From CAZCZR01 sp964503455 (GTDB lineage Bacteria; Bacillota; Clostridia; UBA1381): 59,829 bases of DNA. The notes beneath the pieces are model-generated. The model saw only the letters and a program-made list of their open reading frames with translations, was not told the origin of the DNA and ran no database searches. Below are positions 1-8,498 of the stretch, piece after piece. Every line of letters starts with the position of its first letter. The first letter of the stretch is position 1. The stretch covers positions 1 to 59,829 of the forward strand of contig CAZCZR010000002.1 of the NCBI GenBank assembly GCA_964503455.1, in the 5' to 3' direction. The position numbers and the translations under genes are program-made.

Positions 1-89
1 ATCCGTCGGGGGCGATAACCCCCATCACAGGAATATGGATGAAAACGCAATTCCGTTGTTTAATATAATGCCCATTTTAAAACCTTATG

Positions 90-128
90 CAGCTGCGGTT
101 TATCCCCCGCAGCTGTATAATTTTTTTG
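90..128. terminator. Hairpin downstream of the GH36 gene
   Basis: A perfect 9-bp stem (CAGCTGCGG, 90-98, with CCGCAGCTG, 107-115) encloses an 8-nt loop and is followed on the plus strand by TATAATTTTTTT. It lies just past the stop codon of the minus-strand GH36 gene. The U-tract is strong only in the plus direction, so it would best stop transcription arriving from the left. On the minus strand it is a stem-loop with a weak U-tract. Bases 1-89 hold no gene I can support, only a short GGGGG/CCCCC hairpin at 8-23. Confidence 0.6.
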
Positions 129-130
129 TA

Positions 131-2209
131 TTATCTCAAAATAATTCCGTACCCGCTCATATCCTCTGTTTTAAGAATAAGCTTCCCGGCGGTTAGGGTT
201 ATATCCGGCGCGGCGGCGGAAAACGCGGCGCGGATTTTTGCGCCCTCGGGTACGTCAAGCTCTATCTTCTCCGGCGCGTCCTCAAAGGCGTGTACCGTTA
301 TAAGCGTGCCGTCCTCTCCTGTGCGCACGGATGCCTGCCATCCCTTCGGATGACGGTCGCTTATGCCCTTGCGGGATATAAGCCTGCTCTTTCCGTTTTT
401 GATGATAGGCGCCGCCGCCTTGTAAAAGGCGATCCCGCGCTTGATTGTATCCCACTGCTGTTCGCTAAGCTCCGTCACATCTCCGCTCAAGCACATTCTG
501 CCGAGAAAGGCTGCCGCTATGGAATAGGCTATGCGCTTTTGAGAATCGTCTTTCCGTATAACGCACCATATCTGCGCCTGGCGCGGCAGTATCAGCCGCT
601 GCAGCTCCGCCGCTATTATCGGTATTTCCACGCACTCATGCGCGTCCGAGAAAGACGCCATGGAGGAGCGCGCCATGAATCCCGGCTCCAGACGGTTCCC
701 GCCGGAGGCGCAGTTTTCTATGACAAGCTCCGGTATTCTCTGTCTAAGCTCCTCAAAAAAATCCACAGTCGCAGCCATATTCAGCCTTAGTCCCTCGCCG
801 AGCGAGTCCTTGCTGTCACAGCCTATGCCTATGGTGTCGTTGTAATCTATCTTTATATATCCGAATCCGTTATCACGCAAAAAATCAATCACATGAGTTC
901 TTAGATAATCTCTCACCCACGGGTCGCGCATATCCCAGAAACGCCGCGTCATGGTAGTAAGCGTTATGCCGTCGCGCCTTAAAAGGTGGGCGGTTTCATT
1001 GTAAGCCTCCGCCGCAGCGCCGACATTCTCCGGCTCGAACCATATCCCCGGAAGCATACCCGCCGAACGTATTCTGTCCGCCGCAGCCTTGATCCCGTCG
1101 GGGAACAGCGTCGCCGAGGGAACATAGTCGCCCATGCTTATATCCCATCTTACGCCGTCCTCCCTGAACCAGCCGCAGTCAATCACAAAATACTCTATCC
1201 CTTTGCCCGCCAAAGCGTTCAGCATAGAATTTATCTTCTCTTGAGAGGGATTTCCCCAGGTGGTGCAGTACTCGTTGAAAATAACCGGCAGGCTTTCCTC
1301 GCTTTCAGGCACATCGAGGGCGTCCCTTTGAACGTCCAAAAGCCTGTCGCACACCTCGTCAAGGCCGCCTTTGCATACCGTGATATACGCCTTGTTTGTG
1401 GTCATGCTCTCCCCCGGAGCAAGCGTTTTTGTCCAGTGTCCGAGCTCCCTGTCGGCTATGCCGCCCGATAAATATATGCCGTCGTCCCTGCGCGCGATCT
1501 CCATCTGCCACGAGGACTGACATTCCATAGATACTCCCCATATGACGCCGTTTTCCCTGTCCTCGACTGCCATAAACGGGAAATAATCCTTTACCGGCAT
1601 TGAGCCGATCTGCCCGAAACGAACGCTTTTCGTGTTGGCGTAGCACCACGATTCCTCAAGCAGGTAGTCCTCTATCGGTTCGCTTACAAAACGCGCCTCT
1701 CTGCTCCATTTGCTCCTTGCGCGGTGAAGTATATAATTTCCCGCTCCCGCGCCGTTGACATACGGCGATATGCCGTAAAGGCAAAAGGTCGAAAGCATTT
1801 CAAGCGTGACCGCCCTGTCCGAACGGTTGATAAGCTCGGTATATGCCGTGATATATCTGCCGCCGCCGTACTCGTTCACGTATACGGCTTCTATGCCGTC
1901 GGGCGTTTTGAGATAGGTCTTTACGGTGAATCCGCCGTTTTCCTCAATACGCTCCATTCTCTCAAAGCCGAAGCGGTACGAGGTCTCCGCCTCCGTCATC
2001 GAGCTGCCGCCCATATATCCCGACGCGTAATTGTCGCCGAGGATTTTGCATTGTATCAGAGGCTTGTCCCCCTGCTCCTTATGCCTGCCGAAGGGCCGTC
2101 CCNNNNNNNNNNNNNNNNNNNNNNNNNNNNNNNNNNNNNNNNNNNNNNNNNNNNNNNNNNNNNNNNNNNNNNNNNNNNNNNNNNNNNNNNNNNNNNNNNN
2201 NNCCTCCAT
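131..2209 (-). CDS. GH36 alpha-galactosidase (interrupted by assembly gap)
   Basis: This is a retaining alpha-galactosidase expected to release galactose from raffinose-type oligosaccharides or galactomannan; no signal peptide is visible, so it is probably cytoplasmic. The ATG at 2209 is preceded by AAGGAG, which supports the start. After three readable bases the gene enters the 100-N gap. The rest reads without a break for about 656 residues through the family's beta-domain and TIM barrel. The nucleophile motif GYIKIDYND has its Asp codon at 845-847, and the acid/base segment SFSDAHE follows. GH36 proteins are usually about 720-740 residues, so the gap probably hides an N-terminal stretch. 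The GH4 gene ends 5 bp upstream and the ribosome binding site sits in its 3' end, so the two are probably cotranscribed. Confidence 0.88.
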   Translation of the reverse strand: MEXXXXXXXXXXXXXXXXXXXXXXXXXXXXXXXXXXGRPFGRHKEQGDKPLIQCKILGDNYASGYMGGSSMTEAETSYRFGFERMERIEENGGFTVKTYLKTPDGIEAVYVNEYGGGRYITAYTELINRSDRAVTLEMLSTFCLYGISPYVNGAGAGNYILHRARSKWSREARFVSEPIEDYLLEESWCYANTKSVRFGQIGSMPVKDYFPFMAVEDRENGVIWGVSMECQSSWQMEIARRDDGIYLSGGIADRELGHWTKTLAPGESMTTNKAYITVCKGGLDEVCDRLLDVQRDALDVPESEESLPVIFNEYCTTWGNPSQEKINSMLNALAGKGIEYFVIDCGWFREDGVRWDISMGDYVPSATLFPDGIKAAADRIRSAGMLPGIWFEPENVGAAAEAYNETAHLLRRDGITLTTMTRRFWDMRDPWVRDYLRTHVIDFLRDNGFGYIKIDYNDTIGIGCDSKDSLGEGLRLNMAATVDFFEELRQRIPELVIENCASGGNRLEPGFMARSSMASFSDAHECVEIPIIAAELQRLILPRQAQIWCVIRKDDSQKRIAYSIAAAFLGRMCLSGDVTELSEQQWDTIKRGIAFYKAAAPIIKNGKSRLISRKGISDRHPKGWQASVRTGEDGTLITVHAFEDAPEKIELDVPEGAKIRAAFSAAAPDITLTAGKLILKTEDMSGYGIILR
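2103..2202. other. Assembly gap of exactly 100 N
   Basis: One hundred N in a row, the usual placeholder length for a scaffold join of unknown size. It falls inside the N-terminal coding region of the GH36 gene. The reading frame across it is therefore arbitrary, and the physical link between 1-2102 and the rest rests on scaffolding. Confidence 0.98.
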
Positions 2210-2214
2210 TGAAA

Positions 2215-3624
2215 TCAGCTCCTTTTAAAAGCTTCTATATCGTAATCACCGAGATATTCCCTCGTGTTTTCAAGCATTTCAATAAACAGCGCCCTCGCTT
2301 CTTTTACAGAAACCGTTACAAGCGGGTCGTTTACAAAGGCTTCAAACGCCATATTGAGATCTTTTTTTGCGGCGGCTTCCGCCACAAGCTCCTGCTCGCC
2401 GGATATTCTCGCTATCAGCGGATATATCGGCGCGGGGATCTCTCCGGCGAATACCGGCGAGAGCGAATCCGCTCTGAACACGGCGTTCGTTTCAACGACA
2501 GCGTCCTTGGGAAGATTCGGTATCTGTCCCATATTCGGGATATTCACATTCGTCACCAGATCGCAAAGTCCCAGCAAGGCGCGTATCTGATTTACGCCCT
2601 CCTCGCCCGTTTCGCGTATGCTGACGCTCTTTTCTCCGCTTACAAGCGCTTCGCTTTCGGCAAGGCGCTCCTTGAGCTGCTGCTTTCTCCATGATACCTT
2701 GGTCAGCCCGAAGTGGTACGACTCGACTGTTTCGGGATCCTTCAAATACCATGCCCCCTCGCAGAACTCCGCCAGATGCCTATCCCCCGCCGCGGCAATA
2801 TAGCCGTAACGGTCAAACAGATCCATTTTTACCATTTCCTCGCTTGCAAACGAGTTATTCATCCAGTTGTTGTCGCTCTTGATCCCGTAGCCGGTGTCCT
2901 TGTATTTGGCGACAAAATCCCTGTAAACGGGGAATATATCTATATTTTTATACTTTGCCGAGGTGAGCCATGTGAAGTGGTTCACACCTACGACATTGAC
3001 CTTTATATCGCTTCTGCGGATTCTGCCGGTGTTTTTCATCTCGTCAAGCACGTGCGCAAGAAGCTTCTGTGTTCCGAACACCTCATGGCAGCAGCCGAAC
3101 GCCTTTATCCGGGGGAATGATTTGTAAAGCGATCTGACGCACACCGTCATGGGGTTGGTGTAGTTTATGACCCACGCGTTCGGGCAGTTTTTCTTTATGC
3201 CCGCCGCAAATTCCTCGAACATAGGTATCGTGCGCAGCGCTCTTACTATGCCGCCCGGCCCCGATGTGTCGCCGACGGACTGATATATCCCGTACTTTTC
3301 CGGCGTATGCACGTCCGATTCCATTTCGTCAAACGTACCCGGCAGTATGGATATTATAACAAAATCCGCGCCCTCAAGCGCATCGTCCAACGTGTCCGCC
3401 GTTTCATAGCTCCACTTGGATTTCGCGCCCTCAAGCGTGTTGTACTTGGCGCCTATAACGGCGTTTTTCTCGGCGGCTTCCTTGTCTATGTCATAAAGGC
3501 GCACCGTTCCGCTTATATCCTCCGCCGCGGACAGATCGGACATAAGTCCCCACGCCCATCCGCGCGAGCCGCCGCCTATATACGCTATCTTCAGATCCTC
3601 TACCTTGTTTCCCTTGTAAATCAT
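2215..3624 (-). CDS. GH4 NAD-dependent glycosidase, CHEV subgroup (alpha-galacturonidase-like)
   Basis: GH4 enzymes cleave glycosidic bonds by NAD- and Mn-dependent oxidation, elimination and re-reduction. The 469-residue protein has the N-terminal Rossmann motif IGGGSRG (about 16-22), the segment INYTNPM, the metal-binding signature CHEV at 179-182, and VVGVNHFTW. In this family the four residues at the CHEV position track specificity: CHSV alpha-glucosidase/galactosidase, CHGx alpha-glucuronidase, CHEV alpha-galacturonidase (LplD type). The motif therefore points to alpha-galacturonides rather than melibiose, although the neighbour is an alpha-galactosidase. The start ATG overlaps the murG stop (ATGA, 3621-3624) and has AGGAGG 10 nt upstream, so it is probably coupled to murG. 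No signal peptide is visible. Confidence 0.88.
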   Translation of the reverse strand: MIYKGNKVEDLKIAYIGGGSRGWAWGLMSDLSAAEDISGTVRLYDIDKEAAEKNAVIGAKYNTLEGAKSKWSYETADTLDDALEGADFVIISILPGTFDEMESDVHTPEKYGIYQSVGDTSGPGGIVRALRTIPMFEEFAAGIKKNCPNAWVINYTNPMTVCVRSLYKSFPRIKAFGCCHEVFGTQKLLAHVLDEMKNTGRIRRSDIKVNVVGVNHFTWLTSAKYKNIDIFPVYRDFVAKYKDTGYGIKSDNNWMNNSFASEEMVKMDLFDRYGYIAAAGDRHLAEFCEGAWYLKDPETVESYHFGLTKVSWRKQQLKERLAESEALVSGEKSVSIRETGEEGVNQIRALLGLCDLVTNVNIPNMGQIPNLPKDAVVETNAVFRADSLSPVFAGEIPAPIYPLIARISGEQELVAEAAAKKDLNMAFEAFVNDPLVTVSVKEARALFIEMLENTREYLGDYDIEAFKRS

Positions 3625-4733
3625 TGCTCCCGCGCCTCCTGTGTAATGCTTATTACCGTGTCGTATATCTTATCAAGCGCATCGGGCATTGCCAGCTCCT
3701 TCACGTTTACCGACATTCCCGTAAGCACCGCCTTGTCGTTTATAACAGACACTATCGTGTCGTACAGCTTATCCGCCGAAAGCTCCGGCTCCGTAATAAC
3801 GCGTGCCGCGCCCTTTGCCTCGAACTCGCGCGCGTTTTGCTCCTGATGATTCCTTACGACATTGGGTGACGGTATAAGCACCGACGGTTTTCCGAGAGCG
3901 GCTATCTCGCTTACGGTGATAGCTCCCGCGCGCGCAACCACCAGATCGGCAGCCGCCATTACCGTATGCATATTGCTGATGTACGGCGTTATGATGATGT
4001 TGTCCGACAGAGGTATGCTCTCATCGGTTATGCGTTTCATTACTTTATCGTAGTTTCTGTCGCCGGTGCCGAATATTATCTCAAAGCTGCCGTCGGAAAC
4101 CGCCTTTGGAAGCATTTCTACAACGGTATCGTTTATCTTATCCGCGCCAAGACTTCCTCCGAAAATCAGCACCATGGGCTTTTCAAGCTTCATCTCCGCT
4201 CTTGCGCTCTCGCGGTCGGCTGTAAGTATCTCCGGACGTATGGGATTTCCCGTCACAATGCACTTATCCGGCATGGACATATGCTTTAGGGTATCTTCAA
4301 AGCTTACAAGCACCTTGGTGACGTACTTCTCGCTGCCCTTTACCGTAAGTCCCGGATAGACGTTCTGCTCATGGATGACCGACGGGATATGCAGCTTGCC
4401 CGCCGCCATAGTCACCGGCCCGCTCACGTATCCGCCGGTGCATACAACGCAGTCGGGTTTAAATTCGGCGAGTATCTCGCGGCAGCGCTTCTGCGCCGCG
4501 AAAAGCTTTTTCATCACGGAAATATTCTTTATCATATTCCTGCGGTCAAAGCCCTGTATGTCTATATACTCTATCGGATACCCCGCCGCCGGAACAAGCT
4601 TCTTTTCCAAGCCGCGCTTCGTTCCGATAAACAGCGCATCAAATTCGGGGTCGCGCGCTTTTATATGATCGGCTATGGACAGCGCGGGGTTTATATGCCC
4701 TCCGGTGCCTCCGCCGGCAAACAGTATTTTCAT
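3621..4733 (-). CDS. murG: UDP-GlcNAc:lipid I N-acetylglucosaminyltransferase MurG
   Basis: MurG converts lipid I to lipid II on the inner face of the membrane, the last cytoplasmic step of peptidoglycan synthesis. The 370-residue length is normal. The N-terminal GGTGGHINPALSIA donor-side loop, the central HEQNVYPG segment, and the C-terminal ARAGAITVSE and PSPNVVRNHQEQNA segments are all present. It lies downstream of ftsW as in many Firmicute dcw clusters. A good ribosome binding site (AAGGAAGG) precedes the ATG. Its stop overlaps the start of the GH4 gene, which is unusual because cell-division genes normally follow. Confidence 0.97.
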   Translation of the reverse strand: MKILFAGGGTGGHINPALSIADHIKARDPEFDALFIGTKRGLEKKLVPAAGYPIEYIDIQGFDRRNMIKNISVMKKLFAAQKRCREILAEFKPDCVVCTGGYVSGPVTMAAGKLHIPSVIHEQNVYPGLTVKGSEKYVTKVLVSFEDTLKHMSMPDKCIVTGNPIRPEILTADRESARAEMKLEKPMVLIFGGSLGADKINDTVVEMLPKAVSDGSFEIIFGTGDRNYDKVMKRITDESIPLSDNIIITPYISNMHTVMAAADLVVARAGAITVSEIAALGKPSVLIPSPNVVRNHQEQNAREFEAKGAARVITEPELSADKLYDTIVSVINDKAVLTGMSVNVKELAMPDALDKIYDTVISITQEAREQ

Positions 4734-4753
4734 AATGATGTCCTTCCTTTCGT

Positions 4754-5998
4754 TTACTCCGCCCTGCTGTATTTTGAAATGCTCAGCATGACGCCCATCT
4801 CAAGCATCAGCATAAGTATAGCCGTTCCTCCGTAGCTGAAAAACGGCAGCGCTACGCCCGTATTCGGTACGGTGGATGTAGCCACGGCGATATTCAGTAT
4901 CGCCTGTATTGCCACCTGCGCCGTTATTCCCACCGCCGTAAGGCAGGAAAACTTATCCGGCGCGTTAAGCGCTATCTTCACGCCTCTGAAAATCAGAAGC
5001 ACAAACAATCCTATAACAATTATAGCGCCGACAAGTCCCAGCTCCTCGCATATTACAGCGTATATAAAGTCGTTGTACGGCTCCGGCAGGTACTTGAACT
5101 TCTGCACACTCTGACCGAGTCCCAGACCGAATATCCCTCCGGAGCCTATCGCGTACAGACCCTGTATAAGCTGATAGCTGCTGTTTTGCGTGTCGTGGAA
5201 CGGATCTATAAAGCTTGCTATTCTCGCCCAGCGCACGGGGTCAAACTTGTAAACCGCAAGCACTCCTATGACGGCTATCGCTATCGCCGGCAGTATCAGC
5301 GGCTTTATTTTAAGTCCCGCCGCGATCATTACCGTCAGCGCTATGCCGCATATAACGATCGTTCCGCTCAGGTGCGTTTCAAGCAAAAGCAACAGCGCCG
5401 TCACGCCTATAAGGAGAAAAAACGGAACCGTACCCTTGGCGGTATGAAGATCGAATTTCCCCTCCTCTATAAGCAATGCGAAAAACATCGCTATAGCGGG
5501 TTTCATAAGCTCGGACGGCTGAAACTGTATAAACGGCAGATTCAGCCATCGCCGCGATCCGTTCAGCTCCTTGCCCGTCACGGGCAGAAGCACCATCACA
5601 AGCATTATCAGGCACGCCACAAACAGCGCCGGCACATACTTTTTATATTTTCTGTAATCAAGCCGCGAAATAATTATCATCCCTATAAAGCCGACTATCT
5701 CAAACGCCAGCTGCTTTGAAAAGAAATGATACGGGTTGTTGAATTTTGACGCTCCCGCCGGCGCGGACGCGGACAGAAGCATTACCAGTCCCGCTGCAAG
5801 CAGCAGCACCACAAGGAACAAAAACACATAATCAATATCCCCGACAGTTCTCAGGATCATACTGTTTTTTAAGCGCTCGCGCTTTTCGTTTTCGTCAGCC
5901 GCGCGCTTTGCCGCGCGTTCGTTCATGCGCTTTCTGCGCAGCTCCGCTTCGGATTCGGCGTTTTGGTTTTTTAATTTTTTTCTGCTCAAACGATCCAC
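4754..5998 (-). CDS. ftsW: FtsW/SpoVE-type peptidoglycan glycosyltransferase (SEDS family)
   Basis: SEDS proteins polymerise lipid II glycan strands together with a class B PBP at the septum. The 414-residue protein has ten or so membrane segments and the SEDS signatures NGSRRWLNLPFIQFQPSELMK-like (written here only in part: SRRWLNLP, FQPSELMKPA) and the C-terminal PNTGVALPFFSYGG. It begins with an unusually long, strongly charged, Lys/Arg/Glu-rich cytoplasmic tail of about 50 residues. The GTG at 5998 sits almost against AAGGA, so the TTG at 5989 is an equally plausible start. It lies between mraY and murG. ftsW and spoVE cannot be told apart from sequence alone, but the dcw position favours vegetative division. 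Confidence 0.93.
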   Translation of the reverse strand: MDRLSRKKLKNQNAESEAELRRKRMNERAAKRAADENEKRERLKNSMILRTVGDIDYVFLFLVVLLLAAGLVMLLSASAPAGASKFNNPYHFFSKQLAFEIVGFIGMIIISRLDYRKYKKYVPALFVACLIMLVMVLLPVTGKELNGSRRWLNLPFIQFQPSELMKPAIAMFFALLIEEGKFDLHTAKGTVPFFLLIGVTALLLLLETHLSGTIVICGIALTVMIAAGLKIKPLILPAIAIAVIGVLAVYKFDPVRWARIASFIDPFHDTQNSSYQLIQGLYAIGSGGIFGLGLGQSVQKFKYLPEPYNDFIYAVICEELGLVGAIIVIGLFVLLIFRGVKIALNAPDKFSCLTAVGITAQVAIQAILNIAVATSTVPNTGVALPFFSYGGTAILMLMLEMGVMLSISKYSRAE

Positions 5999-6008
5999 TT
6001 CCTTAAAG

Positions 6009-7034
6009 TTATAAAGACGTCTGTATCAGCATTTCCGCCACGGCAAGCGCCGCGCATAATACAAATGTCACCGCCGTAAAGGTCATTACTATCTTCTTCT
6101 CGCTCCAGCCGCACATCTCGAAATGATGATGTATCGGGGACATTTTAAACACCCTTTTGCCCGTAAGCTTGAAAGACGTTACCTGTATTATTACCGAAAG
6201 CGTTTCGGCAAAGTATACAAATCCCGCTATAATAAGATACAGCGGCATCCTCATGCCTATCGCTACGACCGCCATAGCTCCGCCGAGAAACAGCGAGCCG
6301 GTATCGCCCATAAATACCTTGGCGGGATATTTGTTGTATATCAAAAATCCCAGCAGACCTCCGGCTATCGCCGAGGCGAAATTCAGGGCGCCGCTTTCTC
6401 CGAGAGTAAACGCCGTAAAAGCGAAATACAGCGACACTACCACCGTCACGCTTGCCGCCAGTCCGTCCAGTCCGTCGGTGAGATTTACCGCGTTCACCGT
6501 GCCGACCACCACGAACATCGCGAATATCACATACAGCCACACCGGCATGACAAAGCTTATCCGTGTAAACGGTATTGCCACGCTTGTGTCAAGCTGACCC
6601 ATTTTGTCCAGTGCGAATATGTACGCCGCCGAAAGTATCACCTGCAAAAGCAGCTTCTGTATCGACGTAAGTCCCAGATTTCTTTTCTTTACCACCTTGA
6701 TAAAGTCGTCTATAAAGCCTATCGCCCCGAAGCCGAGAGCCGCCGCCGTCATAAGCGCGCCCTTCATAAGCACAGCGTCGGCATTGCCCTTAACCGCAGC
6801 TATGACCGCCGTAGCTATGACCGCCGCAGCCGTGCCGCAGATAAACATGAATCCGCCCATTGTAGGCGTGCCGGCTTTTTTCTGATGCCACCTCGGCCCC
6901 TCCTCGCGGATTTCCTGACCGAACCTCAGCTTGTGCAAAAACGGTATCAGCTTCGGCCCCATAAGCGCCGCAACGGCGAACGACAGCGCAAGCGGCAGCA
7001 GCGACAATGCGGTCATCTTCCATACATTCTCCAT
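6009..7034 (-). CDS. mraY: Phospho-N-acetylmuramoyl-pentapeptide transferase MraY
   Basis: MraY transfers phospho-MurNAc-pentapeptide to undecaprenyl phosphate, making lipid I in the membrane. The 341-residue protein has about ten hydrophobic segments. Family motifs seen are AGTPTMGG near the N-terminus, FIDDFIKV, NAVNLTDGLDGLA, KVFMGDTGSLFLGG, and the SPIHHHFEMCGWSE loop near the C-terminus. The ATG at 7034 abuts the murF stop and has GGAGAG upstream. murD usually follows mraY but is missing here; ftsW comes next. Confidence 0.97.
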   Translation of the reverse strand: MENVWKMTALSLLPLALSFAVAALMGPKLIPFLHKLRFGQEIREEGPRWHQKKAGTPTMGGFMFICGTAAAVIATAVIAAVKGNADAVLMKGALMTAAALGFGAIGFIDDFIKVVKKRNLGLTSIQKLLLQVILSAAYIFALDKMGQLDTSVAIPFTRISFVMPVWLYVIFAMFVVVGTVNAVNLTDGLDGLAASVTVVVSLYFAFTAFTLGESGALNFASAIAGGLLGFLIYNKYPAKVFMGDTGSLFLGGAMAVVAIGMRMPLYLIIAGFVYFAETLSVIIQVTSFKLTGKRVFKMSPIHHHFEMCGWSEKKIVMTFTAVTFVLCAALAVAEMLIQTSL

Positions 7035-8408
7035 TTATCTGCTCTCCTTTACTGCGTTGTATATCTTTTCAAATCCCATTGCGCGCGACGCTTTTATAAG
7101 CACGGCGTCGCCCTCTTTTACAAGTCCGCGGCAAAAATCGGCGGCGGCGTCTGCACCGTCAAAGGCGTGTGTTTCTTTTAAACCAAGCTCCCCCGCGCGC
7201 TTTGATATCCGCGCCGCGTTCTCGCCCGCCGTGACGAGTATATCCGCGCCGCTTTCATAGACGCTTTGTCCAAGCTCCGTATGGGCATTCGGCGCATAAT
7301 CGCCCATTTCAAGTATATCGCCCAAAACGGCGATCCTGCGCTTTGCGGGAGCAGAGGCAAGCACCTTAAGCGCCGCTCTTACCGAGTCGGGGGAAGCGTT
7401 GTAGCAGTCGTTTATGACCGTGGCTCCGCCCATATCCTCGACCGACATCCTCATCGCCGTAAGCGAGAAATTCTCTATGCCCCTTGCAATATCCTCCGCG
7501 CCGACGCCCGTTTCCATGCCGGCGCATACCGCCGCAAGAGCATTGTACACATTATGCTCTCCCGCAACATTTACTTTTATCTCAATATTGCCCGCAGGCG
7601 TTACGGCGGTGAAATCCGTGCCGCCAATGCCGCGGCTTCTTATATTCTCCGCGCGCACATCGCAGGCGGGATTGTGTATTCCGTAGCTTATGAGGCGATA
7701 GCGCCCGTCCTTTATATCGCTGACCGTTTTAAGATATTCGTCATCGCCGTTTACTATAAGCGCCCCGCCCTCCGGCAGTCCCGACACTATCTCCATTTTC
7801 GCACGAAATATGCCCTCGCGCGAGCCGAGGTTCTCTATATGCGACATACCGATATTGGTTATGACGGCCGCGTCCGGCTTTACAATGCCCGTAAGCTTTT
7901 CTATCTCGCCGAAATGACTCATCCCCAGCTCTATAACCGCCATATCGTGTTCCTTTTCAATGGAAAGCACCGTTATGGGAACGCCTATCTCGTTGTTGAA
8001 ATTCCCCTGTGTTTTAAGCACGCTGTACCTTTCGCCCAGAACGCCGGCTATCATATCCTTTGTCGTGGTCTTGCCCACGCTGCCGGTAACGGCAACGGTC
8101 GGGATTTTGTATTTTGCCTTGTAAAGCCTTGCTATATCGCCGAAAGCCTCAAGCGTATCCTTTACGCGTATCACCGCTTTTTGAGGGAAGCTGACGTCCC
8201 TGTGGGTTATGACCGCCACGGCTCCCGTATCAAACGCGGAGGCTATAAAATCATGCCCGTCAAGCCGTTCGCCCGCTATCGGCACGAACAGTCCCCCGTC
8301 CGACTTGCGCGAATCGGTGGTTATATAATCGATCTCCATGCAGCCGTCTCCCGAAACTATCCTTCCTCCGGTCGCCTCGGCTATTTCATTTATCGTTAAT
8401 TTCTGCAT
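7035..8408 (-). CDS. murF: UDP-MurNAc-tripeptide D-Ala-D-Ala ligase MurF
   Basis: MurF adds D-Ala-D-Ala to the UDP-MurNAc-tripeptide in the cytoplasm. The 457-residue protein shows the Mur-ligase order: an N-terminal substrate domain, the ATP-binding loop VAVTGSVGKTTTKDM, the central VIELGMSHFGEIE segment, and the C-terminal NDCYNASPDSVRAAL and LGDILEMG segments, all typical of MurF rather than MurE. It sits between murE (90 bp upstream, with a stem-loop in the gap) and mraY (adjacent). Confidence 0.96.
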   Translation of the reverse strand: MQKLTINEIAEATGGRIVSGDGCMEIDYITTDSRKSDGGLFVPIAGERLDGHDFIASAFDTGAVAVITHRDVSFPQKAVIRVKDTLEAFGDIARLYKAKYKIPTVAVTGSVGKTTTKDMIAGVLGERYSVLKTQGNFNNEIGVPITVLSIEKEHDMAVIELGMSHFGEIEKLTGIVKPDAAVITNIGMSHIENLGSREGIFRAKMEIVSGLPEGGALIVNGDDEYLKTVSDIKDGRYRLISYGIHNPACDVRAENIRSRGIGGTDFTAVTPAGNIEIKVNVAGEHNVYNALAAVCAGMETGVGAEDIARGIENFSLTAMRMSVEDMGGATVINDCYNASPDSVRAALKVLASAPAKRRIAVLGDILEMGDYAPNAHTELGQSVYESGADILVTAGENAARISKRAGELGLKETHAFDGADAAADFCRGLVKEGDAVLIKASRAMGFEKIYNAVKESR

Positions 8409-8453
8409 ATATATGTACCCTCTCGGTTTTTGTTAAATTTATGAAAACACGCA

Positions 8454-8482
8454 AACACAAGAGGCTGTATACCCCTTGTGTT
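8454..8482. terminator. Stem-loop between murE and murF
   Basis: AACACAAG (8454-8461) pairs with CTTGTGTT (8475-8482); after one mismatch two further G-C pairs extend the stem. In the minus (coding) direction it is followed by TGCGTGTTTTC, a poor U-tract. It is probably a partial terminator or RNA-processing site setting murE against murF levels. Confidence 0.4.
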
Positions 8483-8498
8483 CGCTATGATCGCGGCA

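Noticed and set aside
1..130. Short minus-strand frame reading VMGVIAPDG at the left edge
   Set aside because: It is interrupted, has no start signal and no recognised product; the region is better explained as spacer with hairpins.
6123..8399. Long plus-strand open frames of about 350 and 375 codons opposite mraY and murF
   Set aside because: They are antisense shadows of clear mur genes. Their translations are rich in Arg, Tyr and His with no known motifs and they lack ribosome binding sites.
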